A stretch of 64,000 nt of DNA from Sphingobium aromaticiconvertens (GCF_037154075.1 NZ_JBANRJ010000001.1:310001-374000); one strand, 5' to 3'; positions 11,635 through 19,781 are shown, counted from the stretch's first letter. A program made the numbers and translations. The notes: generated by a model from the sequence alone, not told the origin.

Positions 11635-12279
11635 CTATACCGTTACCGCCTCCACCACCGCCGCGCGCAGTTCGGGCAAGCCCATGCCCTTTTCGCTCGA
11701 CGTGACGATGATGTCGGGGTGCGCGGCAGGGCGTTTGCGGATCGCATCCGCCGTCCGCTGCGTCACCTGCGCCAATTCGCTGGCCTTGATCTTGTCCGCT
11801 TTGGTCAGGACGATGCGATAACTGACGGCGGCGCCATCCAGCATGTCCATCATGTCATTGTCGACATCCTTGATGCCGTGACGGCTATCAATCAGCACCA
11901 GCGTGCGCTTCAGCGCCGCCCGTCCGCGCAGGAAGTCATTTACCAGGAACCGCCACTGGCGCACGATATCCTTGGGCGCCTTGGCATAGCCGTAGCCGGG
12001 CATGTCGACGAGCCGGAACTTAAGCGGATCGCCCACATCGAAGAAGTTCAATTCCTGCGTCCGCCCCGGCGTGTTCGATGTCCGCGCCAGGTTATTGCGA
12101 TTCGTCAGGGCGTTGAGCAACGACGACTTGCCGACATTGGAACGTCCCGCAAATGCCACTTCGTTCACCGCCATGTCCGGCAGGAACTCCAGCTTGGGCG
12201 CGGATTTCAGGAAGGTGATCGGCCCTGCAAAAATCTTGCGGGCCTCCTCGATCCGGTCGCTCTCGTCTTGCTCGTTCAC
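11635..12279 (-). CDS. engB: Ribosome biogenesis GTPase EngB (YsxC/YihA)
   Basis: A 214-aa GTPase of the TrmE-Era-EngA-like class needed for assembly of the large ribosomal subunit. G1 is GRSNVGKSS at 45-53, G3 is DMPGYG, and G4 is TKAD near residue 150. Length is normal. It lies downstream of yidC on the same strand, the usual neighbourhood, but with a palindromic repeat between them and another just beyond its stop. Confidence 0.95.
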   Translation of the reverse strand: MNEQDESDRIEEARKIFAGPITFLKSAPKLEFLPDMAVNEVAFAGRSNVGKSSLLNALTNRNNLARTSNTPGRTQELNFFDVGDPLKFRLVDMPGYGYAKAPKDIVRQWRFLVNDFLRGRAALKRTLVLIDSRHGIKDVDNDMMDMLDGAAVSYRIVLTKADKIKASELAQVTQRTADAIRKRPAAHPDIIVTSSEKGMGLPELRAAVVEAVTV

Positions 12280-12287
12280 ACTAAAAT

Positions 12288-12348
12288 CCGTTCACTTCGA
12301 GCTTGTTGAGAAGCCTTGCGCCGTTCTCGACAAGCTCGAACCGAACGG
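12288..12348. repeat. Palindromic repeat, copy 2, between yidC and engB
   Basis: The left arm CCGTTCACTTCGAGCTTG continues TTGAGAAG and the right arm TTCTCGACAAGCTCGAAC ends CGAACGG; about 22 of 25 positions pair around a 10-nt spacer (CCTTGCGCCG). It shares CCGTTC, TCGAG and GAGAAG blocks with the copy at 11552-11624. In the minus-strand transcript it would form a stable hairpin between yidC and engB. Confidence 0.8.
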
Positions 12349-12364
12349 ACGTAGGATAGAACTC

Positions 12365-14065
12365 TTACTTCGCCTCAGCCACGCTCAACACGGGGTGACG
12401 CTTGTACAGCCACCACTGTTGCGCCATCGACAGGCAGTTGTTGGTGATCCAGTAAACCAGCAGGCCCGCTGCGAACGGCGCCATGATGAACATCATCATC
12501 CACGGCATGATCGAGAAGATCTGCTGCTGCATGGGGTCCATCTGCGCCGGGTTCAGCTTGAACTGGAAGAACATCGAGATACCCAGCAGCAGCGCCAGCA
12601 CACCGATCGCCAGGAAGGCGGGCGGGGTGAAGGGCAGCAGGCCGAACAGGTTGAGGATATGCAGCGGATCGGGCGCGGACAGATCCTTGATCCACAGCAC
12701 GAACGGCTGGTGCCGCATCTCGATCGTCAGCATCAGCACCTTGTACAGCGCGAAGAAGATCGGAATCTGGATGAAAATCGGCAGGCAGCCCGCCAGCGGA
12801 TTGACCTTCTCGCGCTTGTACAGCGCCATCATCTCCTGCTGGAGCTTGGGCTTGTCGTCTTTATATTTCTCCTGCAGCGCCTTCATCTTGGGCTGCACCG
12901 CGCGCATCGCCGCCATGCTGGCGAACTGGCGCTGGGCGACCGGGAACATGATGGCCCGCACGATCAGCGTCAGGCAGATGATGGCCACGCCGAAATTGCC
13001 CAGCGTCTGGAACAGCCAGTGCAGGAGCGAGAAGATCGGCTTTTCGAACCAGTAGAACCAGCCCCAGTCGATCGCCCGGTCGAACAGCGGTACGCCGGCT
13101 TCCTGATAGGCCTCCAGCGTTTTCACTTCCTTGGCACCCACGAACAGGCGCGTAGTCTGGGTCGCGGCCTTGCCGGGTGCCAGCATCACATTGGGCAGGG
13201 CAACATCAGCCTGATATTGCCCTGCCCCTTTACGGAACTGCGCGGCAATCGCGGTCTTCTGGTCAGGGACCAGCGCGGACAGCCAATATTTGTCAGTAAA
13301 GCCAACCCAGCCGCCATTGGTCTGGAAGCTCTGGGTCGAAGGCCCCTTGTCCAGATCCTTATAGTTGACGTCATAATTGGCCGCGCCATTGAACACGCCC
13401 ATTGGCCCCACATGGATGGTCCAGGTGTCAGGGTCCATGGGAATGCTGGACCGGCTGATATAGCTGTAGGGCTTGATCGCGACAGCGCCCGCGCCGGTGT
13501 TGGACACCTTTTGCGCGGCGGAAATCATGTAATTCTCATCCACCGACAGGCGAATCTCGAACAACTGGCCCGAGCCATTATTCCAGGTCAGCGTGACCGG
13601 CGTGGTTGGCGTCAGCGCCGCGCCCTGCGCGGTCCACACCGTATCCTTGTTCGGTGTTGCCATGCCCTCACCCTGCCAGCCAAAACCGGCGAAATAGGCA
13701 TCCTTGGTGCCACTGGGCGAATAGAGGCGGATAGCGGGCGAATCCTTGGTGATCGTCTCGCGATAAGTCGGCAGGATGACATCGTCGATCCGCGCGCCCT
13801 TCAGGTTGATCGAGCCGGTCAGCTTGGGCGTGCGGATGGGAATGCGCGCCCCTTCCTTCAGCACCAGGGACAGGTCGCGGACCGCGGCGGGACCATCAGC
13901 GGCCGGACCAGCACCGGGCGCGGCCACAGGCGTCGTCTTGCCCCCCTCGATCTTCGTCACGGGCGGATTGGCGGCCGGGAAGAAATATTGGGAGACATAG
14001 GGCCAGCCAAACAGGATCAGCGCGGTCAGCACCACGGCCAGCACGATATTCTTCTTGTCGTCCAC
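12365..14065 (-). CDS. yidC: Membrane protein insertase YidC
   Basis: A 566-aa inner-membrane insertase that places proteins in the bilayer alone or with SecYEG. An N-terminal signal anchor (IVLAVVLTALILFGW) is followed by the large periplasmic beta domain (residues about 60-340) typical of Gram-negative YidC, then the five-helix core with the conserved hydrophilic cytoplasmic hairpin (MRAVQPKMKALQEKYKDD). The hairpin end PLAGCLPIFIQIPIFFALYK is characteristic. It lies 37 bp downstream of yidD in the rpmH-rnpA-yidD-yidC cluster. Confidence 0.97.
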   Translation of the reverse strand: MDDKKNIVLAVVLTALILFGWPYVSQYFFPAANPPVTKIEGGKTTPVAAPGAGPAADGPAAVRDLSLVLKEGARIPIRTPKLTGSINLKGARIDDVILPTYRETITKDSPAIRLYSPSGTKDAYFAGFGWQGEGMATPNKDTVWTAQGAALTPTTPVTLTWNNGSGQLFEIRLSVDENYMISAAQKVSNTGAGAVAIKPYSYISRSSIPMDPDTWTIHVGPMGVFNGAANYDVNYKDLDKGPSTQSFQTNGGWVGFTDKYWLSALVPDQKTAIAAQFRKGAGQYQADVALPNVMLAPGKAATQTTRLFVGAKEVKTLEAYQEAGVPLFDRAIDWGWFYWFEKPIFSLLHWLFQTLGNFGVAIICLTLIVRAIMFPVAQRQFASMAAMRAVQPKMKALQEKYKDDKPKLQQEMMALYKREKVNPLAGCLPIFIQIPIFFALYKVLMLTIEMRHQPFVLWIKDLSAPDPLHILNLFGLLPFTPPAFLAIGVLALLLGISMFFQFKLNPAQMDPMQQQIFSIMPWMMMFIMAPFAAGLLVYWITNNCLSMAQQWWLYKRHPVLSVAEAK

Positions 14066-14102
14066 GCGTTCTGGCTCCTGGCCTTATTCTTCTATTCTGA
14101 TC

Positions 14103-14315
14103 TTATGGAACCGGGTCATAACCCGACCCGCCCCATGGATGGCATCGCATTAGCCGCTTCACAGCCAGCCAGCTACCCTTGACCGCGCCATATTTTTTGA
14201 GCGCGTCGATCGCATATTGCGAGCAGGACGGTGCATAACGGCAGGAGGGTGGCAATATACGCGAAGGGCCAAGCTGCCAGGCCCGGGAAATCAGGATGAG
14301 CAGCCGAACAATCAT
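14103..14315 (-). CDS. yidD: Membrane protein insertion efficiency factor YidD
   Basis: A 70-aa protein with the complete family pattern: a short hydrophobic N-terminal helix, then [20 protein letters not shown] and a C-terminal [13 protein letters not shown]. YidD helps YidC-dependent membrane insertion. Its ATG overlaps the rnpA stop by 4 bp. Confidence 0.95.
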   Translation of the reverse strand: MIVRLLILISRAWQLGPSRILPPSCRYAPSCSQYAIDALKKYGAVKGSWLAVKRLMRCHPWGGSGYDPVP

Positions 14316-14740
14316 CCCGACGGCGCTCCCTGATCGGGCCGATGATTCGGCGAAACTGGCGCCTTGGGCTTACCCCCGCCTTTGCCGGACCTCGGCCCCC
14401 GATTAGGCGCTGGCGACGAATCGCCGCGTGCTACCTTATGGAGCGCCTTTTCCAGTTCGGTACGAAGCTGCGCGAAATCGCGCTCGATCCCGCCAACGCG
14501 ACCGATCAGTACATGGTCTGCGCCGGGCAATCCCAGATTCGGGAGCAGTTCGCGCGCCAAAACGCGAAAACGGCGCTTCATCCGATTTCGGACAACAGCG
14601 CCGCCAATCTTCTTGGTCACCGTGATACCAAAACGCTTGGCAGGACTGCCATCGCGCCGCTCACACACCAGCAGGACGAATCCGGGCATAGGCGCCCGCA
14701 TCCCCCGGTTCGCCGCCAGAAAGTCGGCGCGCCGGGCCAT
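14312..14740 (-). CDS. rnpA: Ribonuclease P protein component RnpA
   Basis: The protein subunit of RNase P, which matures the 5' ends of tRNAs. The hallmark RNRMKRRFR is present after [13 protein letters not shown]. Starting at the ATG at 14740 it has 142 aa, with a Pro/Gly/Lys-rich tail of about 30 residues beyond the folded core. The same frame stays open for 58 more codons, right through rpmH in another phase, so a longer product or a start at CTG/GTG cannot be excluded; the region upstream of 14740 does not resemble RnpA. Confidence 0.93.
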   Translation of the reverse strand: MARRADFLAANRGMRAPMPGFVLLVCERRDGSPAKRFGITVTKKIGGAVVRNRMKRRFRVLARELLPNLGLPGADHVLIGRVGGIERDFAQLRTELEKALHKVARGDSSPAPNRGPRSGKGGGKPKAPVSPNHRPDQGAPSG

Positions 14741-14772
14741 CACGGCCAGGTTTGCCGACGGATCGGCGTCGA

Positions 14773-14907
14773 TCAGGCGCTCAAGCTCTTGCGGCCGCGT
14801 GCACGACGCGCGCGAATGATGTTGCGACCGCCGGGGGTCGCCATGCGGGCGCGGTAACCGTGACGGCGCTTCCGAACCAGATTGCTCGGCTGAAAAGTGC
14901 GCTTCAT
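14773..14907 (-). CDS. rpmH: 50S ribosomal protein L34
   Basis: A 44-aa highly basic protein: [20 protein letters not shown], then [19 protein letters not shown], ending KSLSA, which is unmistakably L34. It is the first gene of the rpmH-rnpA-yidD-yidC cluster and lies entirely inside the extended rnpA frame but in a different phase. GAGGA precedes the ATG. A promoter (14988-15016) and a hairpin with T-run (14946-14971) lie upstream. Confidence 0.97.
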   Translation of the reverse strand: MKRTFQPSNLVRKRRHGYRARMATPGGRNIIRARRARGRKSLSA

Positions 14908-14945
14908 CGTTCATTCCTCAAACACAAAAAAGAATCGGGCATGAC

Positions 14946-14971
14946 AAAAAAGGGCCGCTACGCGAGCGGCC
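14946..14971 (-). terminator. Hairpin with T-run in the rpmH leader
   Basis: On the minus strand GGCCGCT-CGCGT-AGCGGCC is followed by CTTTTTTG: a canonical intrinsic terminator. It could end the SRPBCC operon transcript. It also lies about 17 bp downstream of the probable rpmH -10 box, so it falls in the rpmH leader and might act as an attenuator. Confidence 0.8.
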
Positions 14972-14987
14972 GCAAGTCAGGGGGCGT

Positions 14988-15016
14988 CGGATAGGGAAAA
15001 GGGGCGGCGAAGTCAA
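14988..15016 (-). promoter_or_regulatory. Probable sigma-70-type promoter of rpmH
   Basis: On the minus strand TTGACT (15016-15011) is followed after 17 bp by TATCCG (14993-14988). The -35 matches five of six consensus bases; the -10 is weaker. Transcription would begin near 14981, giving a leader of about 74 nt. Confidence 0.55.
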
Positions 15017-15040
15017 TTCCCAAAGCCGCCCATCGAGGAA

Positions 15041-15505
15041 TCAGGCGCTCGCCGCCGATGTTGCACACAACCCGGCGAGTTGGTCGGCAACCTTGCCCCA
15101 TCCTTCCACAAAGCCCATCTCCTCGTGGGTCTTGACCGCCTCGGCATCCCAATGGCGTGCGACGGCGGTATAGCGCGTACCTGCCCCTTCTGGTTCGAAG
15201 GTGGTAATTGCGGTCATGAACGGCTTTTGCGGCACCCATCCGGCCGTATAGGCGTCGGTGCTGACGATCCGGCGATTCGGCACCACTTCCAGGAAGACCC
15301 CGTCATTGGGGAACGCTTCCCCGTCCGGCCCGTGCATCGTCATGGAGAAGGCACCGCCAGGGCGCATGTCCATTGCGGTGATCGTCACCGTCCAAGGTTT
15401 GGGGCAGAACCAGTCGGCGGTCAGTTCCGTCCACACCTTCCACACAATCTCCGGCGGTGCGTCGATATGACGCGTCACCGACAGCTCATTCTCCACATCG
15501 CTCAT
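15041..15505 (-). CDS. SRPBCC (AHSA1-like) domain protein
   Basis: A 154-aa single-domain START/AHSA1-type protein. The typical start TRHIDAPPEIVWKVWTE, the GG after the third strand (RPGGAFSMTMHGPDG) and a closing helix (EEMGFVEGWGKVADQLAGL) are visible. Members bind hydrophobic ligands or act as cyclases; no catalytic role can be assigned. The ATG overlaps the upstream stop (TGATG), so it is the last gene of a six-gene operon of VOC, DUF1428 and DoxX proteins. Confidence 0.85.
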   Translation of the reverse strand: MSDVENELSVTRHIDAPPEIVWKVWTELTADWFCPKPWTVTITAMDMRPGGAFSMTMHGPDGEAFPNDGVFLEVVPNRRIVSTDAYTAGWVPQKPFMTAITTFEPEGAGTRYTAVARHWDAEAVKTHEEMGFVEGWGKVADQLAGLCATSAASA

Positions 15506-15996
15506 CACGCTTCTCCCTTGAACGCCGCTTCCAGCGCCGCGACATCCAGTTTCTGCATCGTCATCATCGCCTGCATCGCCCGGCCAATACCTGCGGCGTC
15601 GCCGCTCTTTTGCATCGCCGTCATGGCGTCAGGCACCAATTGCCAGGACAGACCATATTTATCTTTGAGCCAGCCACACGGCCCCGGCGATCCGCCATCA
15701 GCGGTCAATGCATCAAACCAACCGTCCAGCTCCGCCTGATCCCGGCACGCGACGGACAGCGAAATCGCCTCGCTGAAGGTGAAATCCGGCCCGCCATTCA
15801 GCGCCTGATAGCTTTGCCCGAACAGCGTGAACTCGACCACCAGCGCCGTCCCGCTCTTGAACGGCGAGGGGAAGGGATTGTCGTCGGGATAGCGGCTGAC
15901 GAAATCGACCGATCCCTCGCCGAACACCGAAATATAGAAACTGGCCGCCTCTTCTGCCTGGCCATTAAACCAGAGGCAGGGTGAAATCTTACCCAT
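15505..15996 (-). CDS. VOC-family protein, PhnB-like
   Basis: A 163-aa protein of the PhnB-like (3-demethylubiquinone methyltransferase-domain) branch of the vicinal oxygen chelate superfamily: it starts ISPCLWFNGQAEEAASFYIS and ends with KYGLSWQLVP, the usual C-terminal strand. The last 35 residues form a Met/Ala-rich helix. Biochemical function is unknown; VOC proteins often handle electrophiles, dioxygenation or drug binding. It is translationally coupled to the SRPBCC gene and 12 bp downstream of another VOC gene. Confidence 0.85.
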   Translation of the reverse strand: MGKISPCLWFNGQAEEAASFYISVFGEGSVDFVSRYPDDNPFPSPFKSGTALVVEFTLFGQSYQALNGGPDFTFSEAISLSVACRDQAELDGWFDALTADGGSPGPCGWLKDKYGLSWQLVPDAMTAMQKSGDAAGIGRAMQAMMTMQKLDVAALEAAFKGEA

Positions 15997-16008
15997 CGCT
16001 TCTCTCCT

Positions 16009-16797
16009 TCAGCCAGCCTTCATGCCGACAATCGCGAACATCGCACCCTGCGGGTCGAGCGCCTGTACAATCCACGCGCCGCCCGGCACCTCCATGGGTC
16101 CTTCAATGACCGTGCCGCCGCCCGCCGTCACCTTCGCATACGCCACATCGATGTCGGCGACCGTGAAGTAGAACAGCCACATCGGCGCCGGCATTTCGGC
16201 GGGCTTGCGCATCATCGCGCCGGTCATGTTCTGGAAATCCGTACCGCCGGTCGCGGACAGAAGCTGGTAGGTTCCCATCGGTCCCATATCCATCGCCTCG
16301 CCCTTCGCCCAGCCGAACTGGCTGGTGTAGAAGGCTAGGTCCGCGTCGAAATCTCCGCTGTGCAGTTCATGCCAGCCGACATGGCCGATGGCCATCGGCG
16401 GCGGCGCGTCCATCCCATCCGGGCTGGAACCCTTCAGGAGCATGAAGGTCGCCCCGCCCGGATCGCCCATCACCGCAAAGCGGCCCACACCCGGAATATC
16501 ATCCGCCGGGCGCCGCACGCTGCCACCCGCCGCGCTCAGGCGTGCCACATCGGCATCGACATCCGACGATCCGATATAGCCGCCCCACCAGGGACTCATC
16601 CCGCAATCCTTGGCCTCCGCGGGGATCGCCATGATCCCGCCCATGCCCCCGGCGCTACCGCTGACGACGGTATAGCCGCCATCCGGTCCGAAAGGCTCGC
16701 TCCTCCAGCCGATTACGTCGCTGTAAAAGGCGATCGCCGCCTGCGGGTCGCTGGTCATCAGCTCGACCCAGAAAAATGTGCCATCAAGCTTGCTCAT
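16009..16797 (-). CDS. Two-domain VOC-family protein (CFP32-like)
   Basis: A 262-aa protein made of two VOC modules (about 5-120 and 135-260). The first opens GTFFWVELMTSDPQAAIAFY and ends VMGDPGGATFMLLK; the second opens GHVGWHELHSGDFDADLAFY and ends LDPQGAMFAIVG. Tandem VOC proteins of this kind are annotated as glyoxalase/bleomycin-resistance-like or CFP32-like; substrate unknown. ATG 16797 was chosen over a 90-codon longer frame because it begins at the domain and has GGAGACGG upstream. Confidence 0.85.
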   Translation of the reverse strand: MSKLDGTFFWVELMTSDPQAAIAFYSDVIGWRSEPFGPDGGYTVVSGSAGGMGGIMAIPAEAKDCGMSPWWGGYIGSSDVDADVARLSAAGGSVRRPADDIPGVGRFAVMGDPGGATFMLLKGSSPDGMDAPPPMAIGHVGWHELHSGDFDADLAFYTSQFGWAKGEAMDMGPMGTYQLLSATGGTDFQNMTGAMMRKPAEMPAPMWLFYFTVADIDVAYAKVTAGGGTVIEGPMEVPGGAWIVQALDPQGAMFAIVGMKAG

Positions 16798-16823
16798 CGT
16801 CCGTCTCCTGAAAAGGGTTGGGA

Positions 16824-17186
16824 TTAGGCCCGTTCGTCCAGCAACACGGCAAAGCCGCCATAAATCAAACGCGCGCCGGAAAAGGGCATTTCCTGCCCTT
16901 CTTTTGGCTTCATCCGTTCGTCCGCCATCACCTTCGCGGACCCCGCGTCGCGCACCTCTTTTGAGGGCCATTCGATCCAGGAGAAGACGACCTCCTCCCC
17001 CTCTTCGGCAATCACGCTGGTACGGAAGTCGTTGACCTTCCCTTCCTTGATGTCGTCGCCCCAGCATTCGACCACGCGGGTCGCGCCATGTTCCAGGAAG
17101 ACAGGCGCGGCCATCGCCGCCATGTCCTTATAGGCTTGCCGGTTCCCCTTCGGCACGGGGATCACGAAACCGTCCATATAGCTCAT
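16824..17186 (-). CDS. DUF1428 family protein
   Basis: A 120-aa protein with the DUF1428 pattern: YMDGFVIPVPKGNRQAYKDM, VVECWGDD, FSWIEWPSKEVRDAG and a terminal GARLIYGGFAVLL. The fold is a dimeric alpha-beta barrel; no enzymatic activity is established for the family. It lies between the two-domain VOC gene and the DoxX-like gene in the same operon, spaced 26-30 bp from each. Confidence 0.88.
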   Translation of the reverse strand: MSYMDGFVIPVPKGNRQAYKDMAAMAAPVFLEHGATRVVECWGDDIKEGKVNDFRTSVIAEEGEEVVFSWIEWPSKEVRDAGSAKVMADERMKPKEGQEMPFSGARLIYGGFAVLLDERA

Positions 17187-17216
17187 CGTCTCTCTCCTTA
17201 TGCTTGGGTAATGTCA

Positions 17217-17648
17217 TTACCGGCGAACGGGCATCAGCGCCCGCAGCGACGGCGCGCGCAACCACAGGCCCGCCCACATCAACAGCCCGACATAAACGCC
17301 GAACAGTGTGTGCGTAGCGAGCGGACTGCCGATCCGCGCATGCGTAGCCACTGCGCCGCCCAGATAGGCCGTGAGCAGCACCGCTCCAAAAAAGGCGGTG
17401 CGCGGCCAGCCATAGAGCAGAACGGGAATGACGAGCAGGACGCCCAGCATTCGTGCCGTGCCCGTATCCGTCGGCCAGCCCAGCGGCGCCAGCGTTTCCA
17501 TCACCACCGGCAGCGCGACCAGCTTGATTGCGGCATCGAAGGTCAGAAACAGCAGAACCAGCGTCGTGAGCGCCCATCCAGCCCGGTTCATTGCGTTTGC
17601 GGCCCGCGATATGGTCGCTGCCGGATTATGTGCGGCGATCGTCGCCAT
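17217..17648 (-). CDS. DoxX-like membrane protein
   Basis: A 143-aa protein with four predicted membrane helices, the first at about residues 22-45 (WALTTLVLLFLTFDAAIKL). Its layout, including GWPTDTGTARMLGVLLVIPV and the third helix with TAYLGGAVATHAR, matches the DoxX-like family of small inner-membrane proteins sometimes linked to thiol or quinone redox. The ATG at 17648 follows AGGAGAGG; the frame is open further upstream without family resemblance. It is second in the operon facing the HxlR regulator. Confidence 0.83.
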   Translation of the reverse strand: MATIAAHNPAATISRAANAMNRAGWALTTLVLLFLTFDAAIKLVALPVVMETLAPLGWPTDTGTARMLGVLLVIPVLLYGWPRTAFFGAVLLTAYLGGAVATHARIGSPLATHTLFGVYVGLLMWAGLWLRAPSLRALMPVRR

Positions 17649-17677
17649 GGAACCTCTCCTCGTTCGACGGGCATGGT

Positions 17678-18127
17678 TCAAGCGGCGGGCGCGTCCTCCG
17701 TCCGGGTCGCCATCGCCGCTTCCATGTCCATCCACAGCACCTCCCAGATATGGCCATCGGGGTCGGCAAAGCTGCGGCTGACCATGAAGCCATGGTCCTG
17801 CGCCGGGTTGGGTTCGGTCCCGCCTGCGGCCAGCGCCTTCTCCACCGTCACGCTCACATCCTCCCGGCTTGCCTCGCTCAACGCCAGCATCACCTGTGCG
17901 GTTGCATGGGCATCGGGAATTGTGCGGCTGGTGAAGCTGTTGAACCGCTCATGCGTCAGCAACATGGCGTGGATCGTGTCGGAAAAGCTGATCATCTGCG
18001 CGCTGTCATCCGCGAAATCATCATTCCGGGTCGCGCCCACCGCTTCATAGAAAGCTGTCGAAGCCTTCAGGTCGGTCACGGGCAGGTTGACGAAAATCAT
18101 TTTTGAAAAGGGGGCTGCATTCGCCAT
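17678..18127 (-). CDS. VOC-family protein (glyoxalase/extradiol-like), operon leader
   Basis: A 149-aa VOC protein of the YP_-type 'lactoylglutathione lyase-like' group: FVNLPVTDLKASTAFYEAVG at the start and SFADPDGHIWEVLWMDM at the end, with the metal-ligand Glu/His positions partly present. Three ATGs occur in tandem (18133, 18130, 18127); the last has the best spacing from GAGGAG. It is the first gene of the operon and starts 131 bp from the divergent HxlR gene, so the palindrome at 18216-18235 probably controls both. Confidence 0.85.
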   Translation of the reverse strand: MANAAPFSKMIFVNLPVTDLKASTAFYEAVGATRNDDFADDSAQMISFSDTIHAMLLTHERFNSFTSRTIPDAHATAQVMLALSEASREDVSVTVEKALAAGGTEPNPAQDHGFMVSRSFADPDGHIWEVLWMDMEAAMATRTEDAPAA

Positions 18128-18215
18128 CATCATTCTCCTCAAACCCATTTCTGGCGGCGGTCCTGATTGCCTTTCGAATCGCCTGCTTGAACCTTGTGCC
18201 AATCGTGATTATATA

Positions 18216-18235
18216 TTGCAACTATTAAGTTATAA
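18216..18235. promoter_or_regulatory. Candidate HxlR operator between VOC operon and regulator gene
   Basis: TTGCAACT-ATTA-AGTTATAA is an imperfect 20-bp palindrome (six of eight arm positions pair) in an unusually AT-rich divergent intergenic region. Size and position suit a dimeric winged-helix HxlR regulator. Confidence 0.5.
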
Positions 18236-18258
18236 AAACTAACCATGAGTCGAAACAA

Positions 18259-18942
18259 GTGAAGAAAAGAGCCTATCTGGACGGATGCGCCACCGCGCAC
18301 GCGCTGGACATTATCGGAGATCGCTGGGCGATGCCGATCATGCGCGAGCTTATACTGGGACCGAAGCGCTTCACTGACCTGCGCGCCGGATTGCCCGGAA
18401 TCAGCGCCAATGTGCTGACGCAGCGGCTGGAGGAGCTGGAAGCGGCAGCGATTGTCGTCCGCCGCCGCCTGCCTCCGCCCGCCGCCAGCCAGATTTACGA
18501 CCTCACTGACTGGGGCCGCGAGTCGGAAATCCTGTTCCAGGTCTTGGGCCGCTGGGCCTGCCGCTCTCCATTGATGGAAGCGGGGATGCCGATGAGCGCC
18601 TCTTCGGTCGTGCTGTCGATGCGGACCATGATCGACCGCGCCGCGCTGGGCGACCTGAACGCAACCATCGGTTTCCGCTTCGGCGACGAGACGTTCCGGG
18701 CAGAGATTGCCGATGGCGACTTTCACCTCGATCGCGGGACTATCGACGGTGCAGCAGTGATCTTCGATGGCGACCAGAATGCGCTGGCCGGCATTGTCTA
18801 TGGCGGCCAGCCGTTCGAGGCGGTCGCCTCCGCCATGACCGTCACCGGCGACCGCGCACTCGCCGAACGCTTCGTCCGCCTCTTCCCGCTTCCCCCCAAG
18901 GCGCCTCCGGCGGAGGTGGTAACGGCCCCCGCCAAACCTTAG
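18259..18942 (+). CDS. HxlR-family transcriptional regulator with C-terminal extra domain
   Basis: A 227-aa regulator: the winged helix-turn-helix spans about 8-95 (ALDIIGDRWAMPIMRELILG and VLTQRLEELEAA are typical of HxlR), and the remaining 120 residues resemble an SCP2-like sterol-carrier fold (GFRFGDETFRAEIADGDFHL). HxlR proteins sense aldehydes, quinones or oxidants. The start is GTG at 18259, whose GTGA overlaps the stop of a five-codon mini-frame (ATG at 18245), suggesting coupling. It is divergent from the VOC/DoxX operon and its 3' end overlaps the SDR gene by 4 bp. Confidence 0.88.
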   Translation: MKKRAYLDGCATAHALDIIGDRWAMPIMRELILGPKRFTDLRAGLPGISANVLTQRLEELEAAAIVVRRRLPPPAASQIYDLTDWGRESEILFQVLGRWACRSPLMEAGMPMSASSVVLSMRTMIDRAALGDLNATIGFRFGDETFRAEIADGDFHLDRGTIDGAAVIFDGDQNALAGIVYGGQPFEAVASAMTVTGDRALAERFVRLFPLPPKAPPAEVVTAPAKP

Positions 18943-19679
18943 CCCAGTCCGTTCAGCGCAGCGAACACCCGGCCATACTCTCCCCGCCGATCGGCCCCGC
19001 GCAGGAACATCACCCGCTCGACGCAGATCTCGCTTGGCGCTGGCTGTTGCCGCAACAGGCCCATCGTCTCCTCAATGAACGCCTCCAGCGGCATCATCTG
19101 CGGATCGTCGGCATGGCCGGGCATCAGGTCGGTCTGCACGCCGGGCGGTACGATTTCGATCACCTCGACCCCGGTGCCGCGCAACTGCTCACGCAGCGCC
19201 ATCGACCAGCCATGGATACCCGCCTTGGTCGCGTCATAGGTCGGCGTCGCCACCAGTGGCACGAACGCGAGTCCCGACGAAACGGTCAGGATCGCCGCCT
19301 TGGGTTGCGCCAGAAAATGGGGAAGCAGCGCATGCGTCAGCCGGATCGGCCCCAGTAAATTGGTCGCAACCGTCACTTCCGCGATGGGCAGGTCGATCTT
19401 ATCCTCGGCCACCATGACGCCAGCATTGTGGATGACGACGTTCAGCGCCGGATGCTCGACCAGCAGTCGCGCAGCGAAGTCGGCGATCGACGCTGCGTCG
19501 CCCATATCGACCGCCATCGCCGCCATGCCGGGGAACTGTTCAACCACCGCGTCCAGCACGGCTTGCCGCCGTCCGGCGATGATGACCTTGTTCCCTGCCC
19601 CATGAAATTCGCGCGCGAGCGCCTTGCCGATGCCCGACCCGCCGCCGGTGATGAGAATGGTGTTGCCGCTGATGTCCAT
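18939..19679 (-). CDS. SDR-family oxidoreductase (DltE-like)
   Basis: A 246-aa short-chain dehydrogenase: NAD(P) loop TGGGSGIG at 11-18, structural NAG in IHNAGVM near 85, catalytic Ser in TVSSGLAF and Tyr/Lys in YDATK. It resembles the DltE/YbbO-like subgroup, whose substrates are mostly unknown. It is divergent, 102 bp apart, from a second HxlR regulator, which is the likely controller. Confidence 0.88.
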   Translation of the reverse strand: MDISGNTILITGGGSGIGKALAREFHGAGNKVIIAGRRQAVLDAVVEQFPGMAAMAVDMGDAASIADFAARLLVEHPALNVVIHNAGVMVAEDKIDLPIAEVTVATNLLGPIRLTHALLPHFLAQPKAAILTVSSGLAFVPLVATPTYDATKAGIHGWSMALREQLRGTGVEVIEIVPPGVQTDLMPGHADDPQMMPLEAFIEETMGLLRQQPAPSEICVERVMFLRGADRRGEYGRVFAALNGLG

Positions 19680-19744
19680 GATGCGCCTCCGTCAGATCAA
19701 TTGCCTGAAACACAATCTAGACCTATGCTCTCTTTTGGAAAGCA

Positions 19745-19760
19745 GGCACCTTTTTGTGCC
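19745..19760. promoter_or_regulatory. Candidate operator dyad between SDR and second HxlR gene
   Basis: GGCAC-CTTTTT-GTGCC is a perfect 5-bp dyad with a 6-bp spacer, 22 bp before the HxlR start codon and in the divergent promoter region. It might bind the HxlR dimer; half-sites are short. Confidence 0.3.
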
Positions 19761-19781
19761 ATACATACCATCAGGAAAGAA

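Noticed and set aside
12002..14182. A 726-codon plus-strand open frame opposite yidC
   Set aside because: Shadow of yidC; His/Gln/Arg-rich with no domain pattern.
17128..17577. 149-codon minus-strand frame overlapping the DoxX-like gene
   Set aside because: Out-of-phase shadow; the DoxX-like frame has membrane helices and a good ribosome-binding site.
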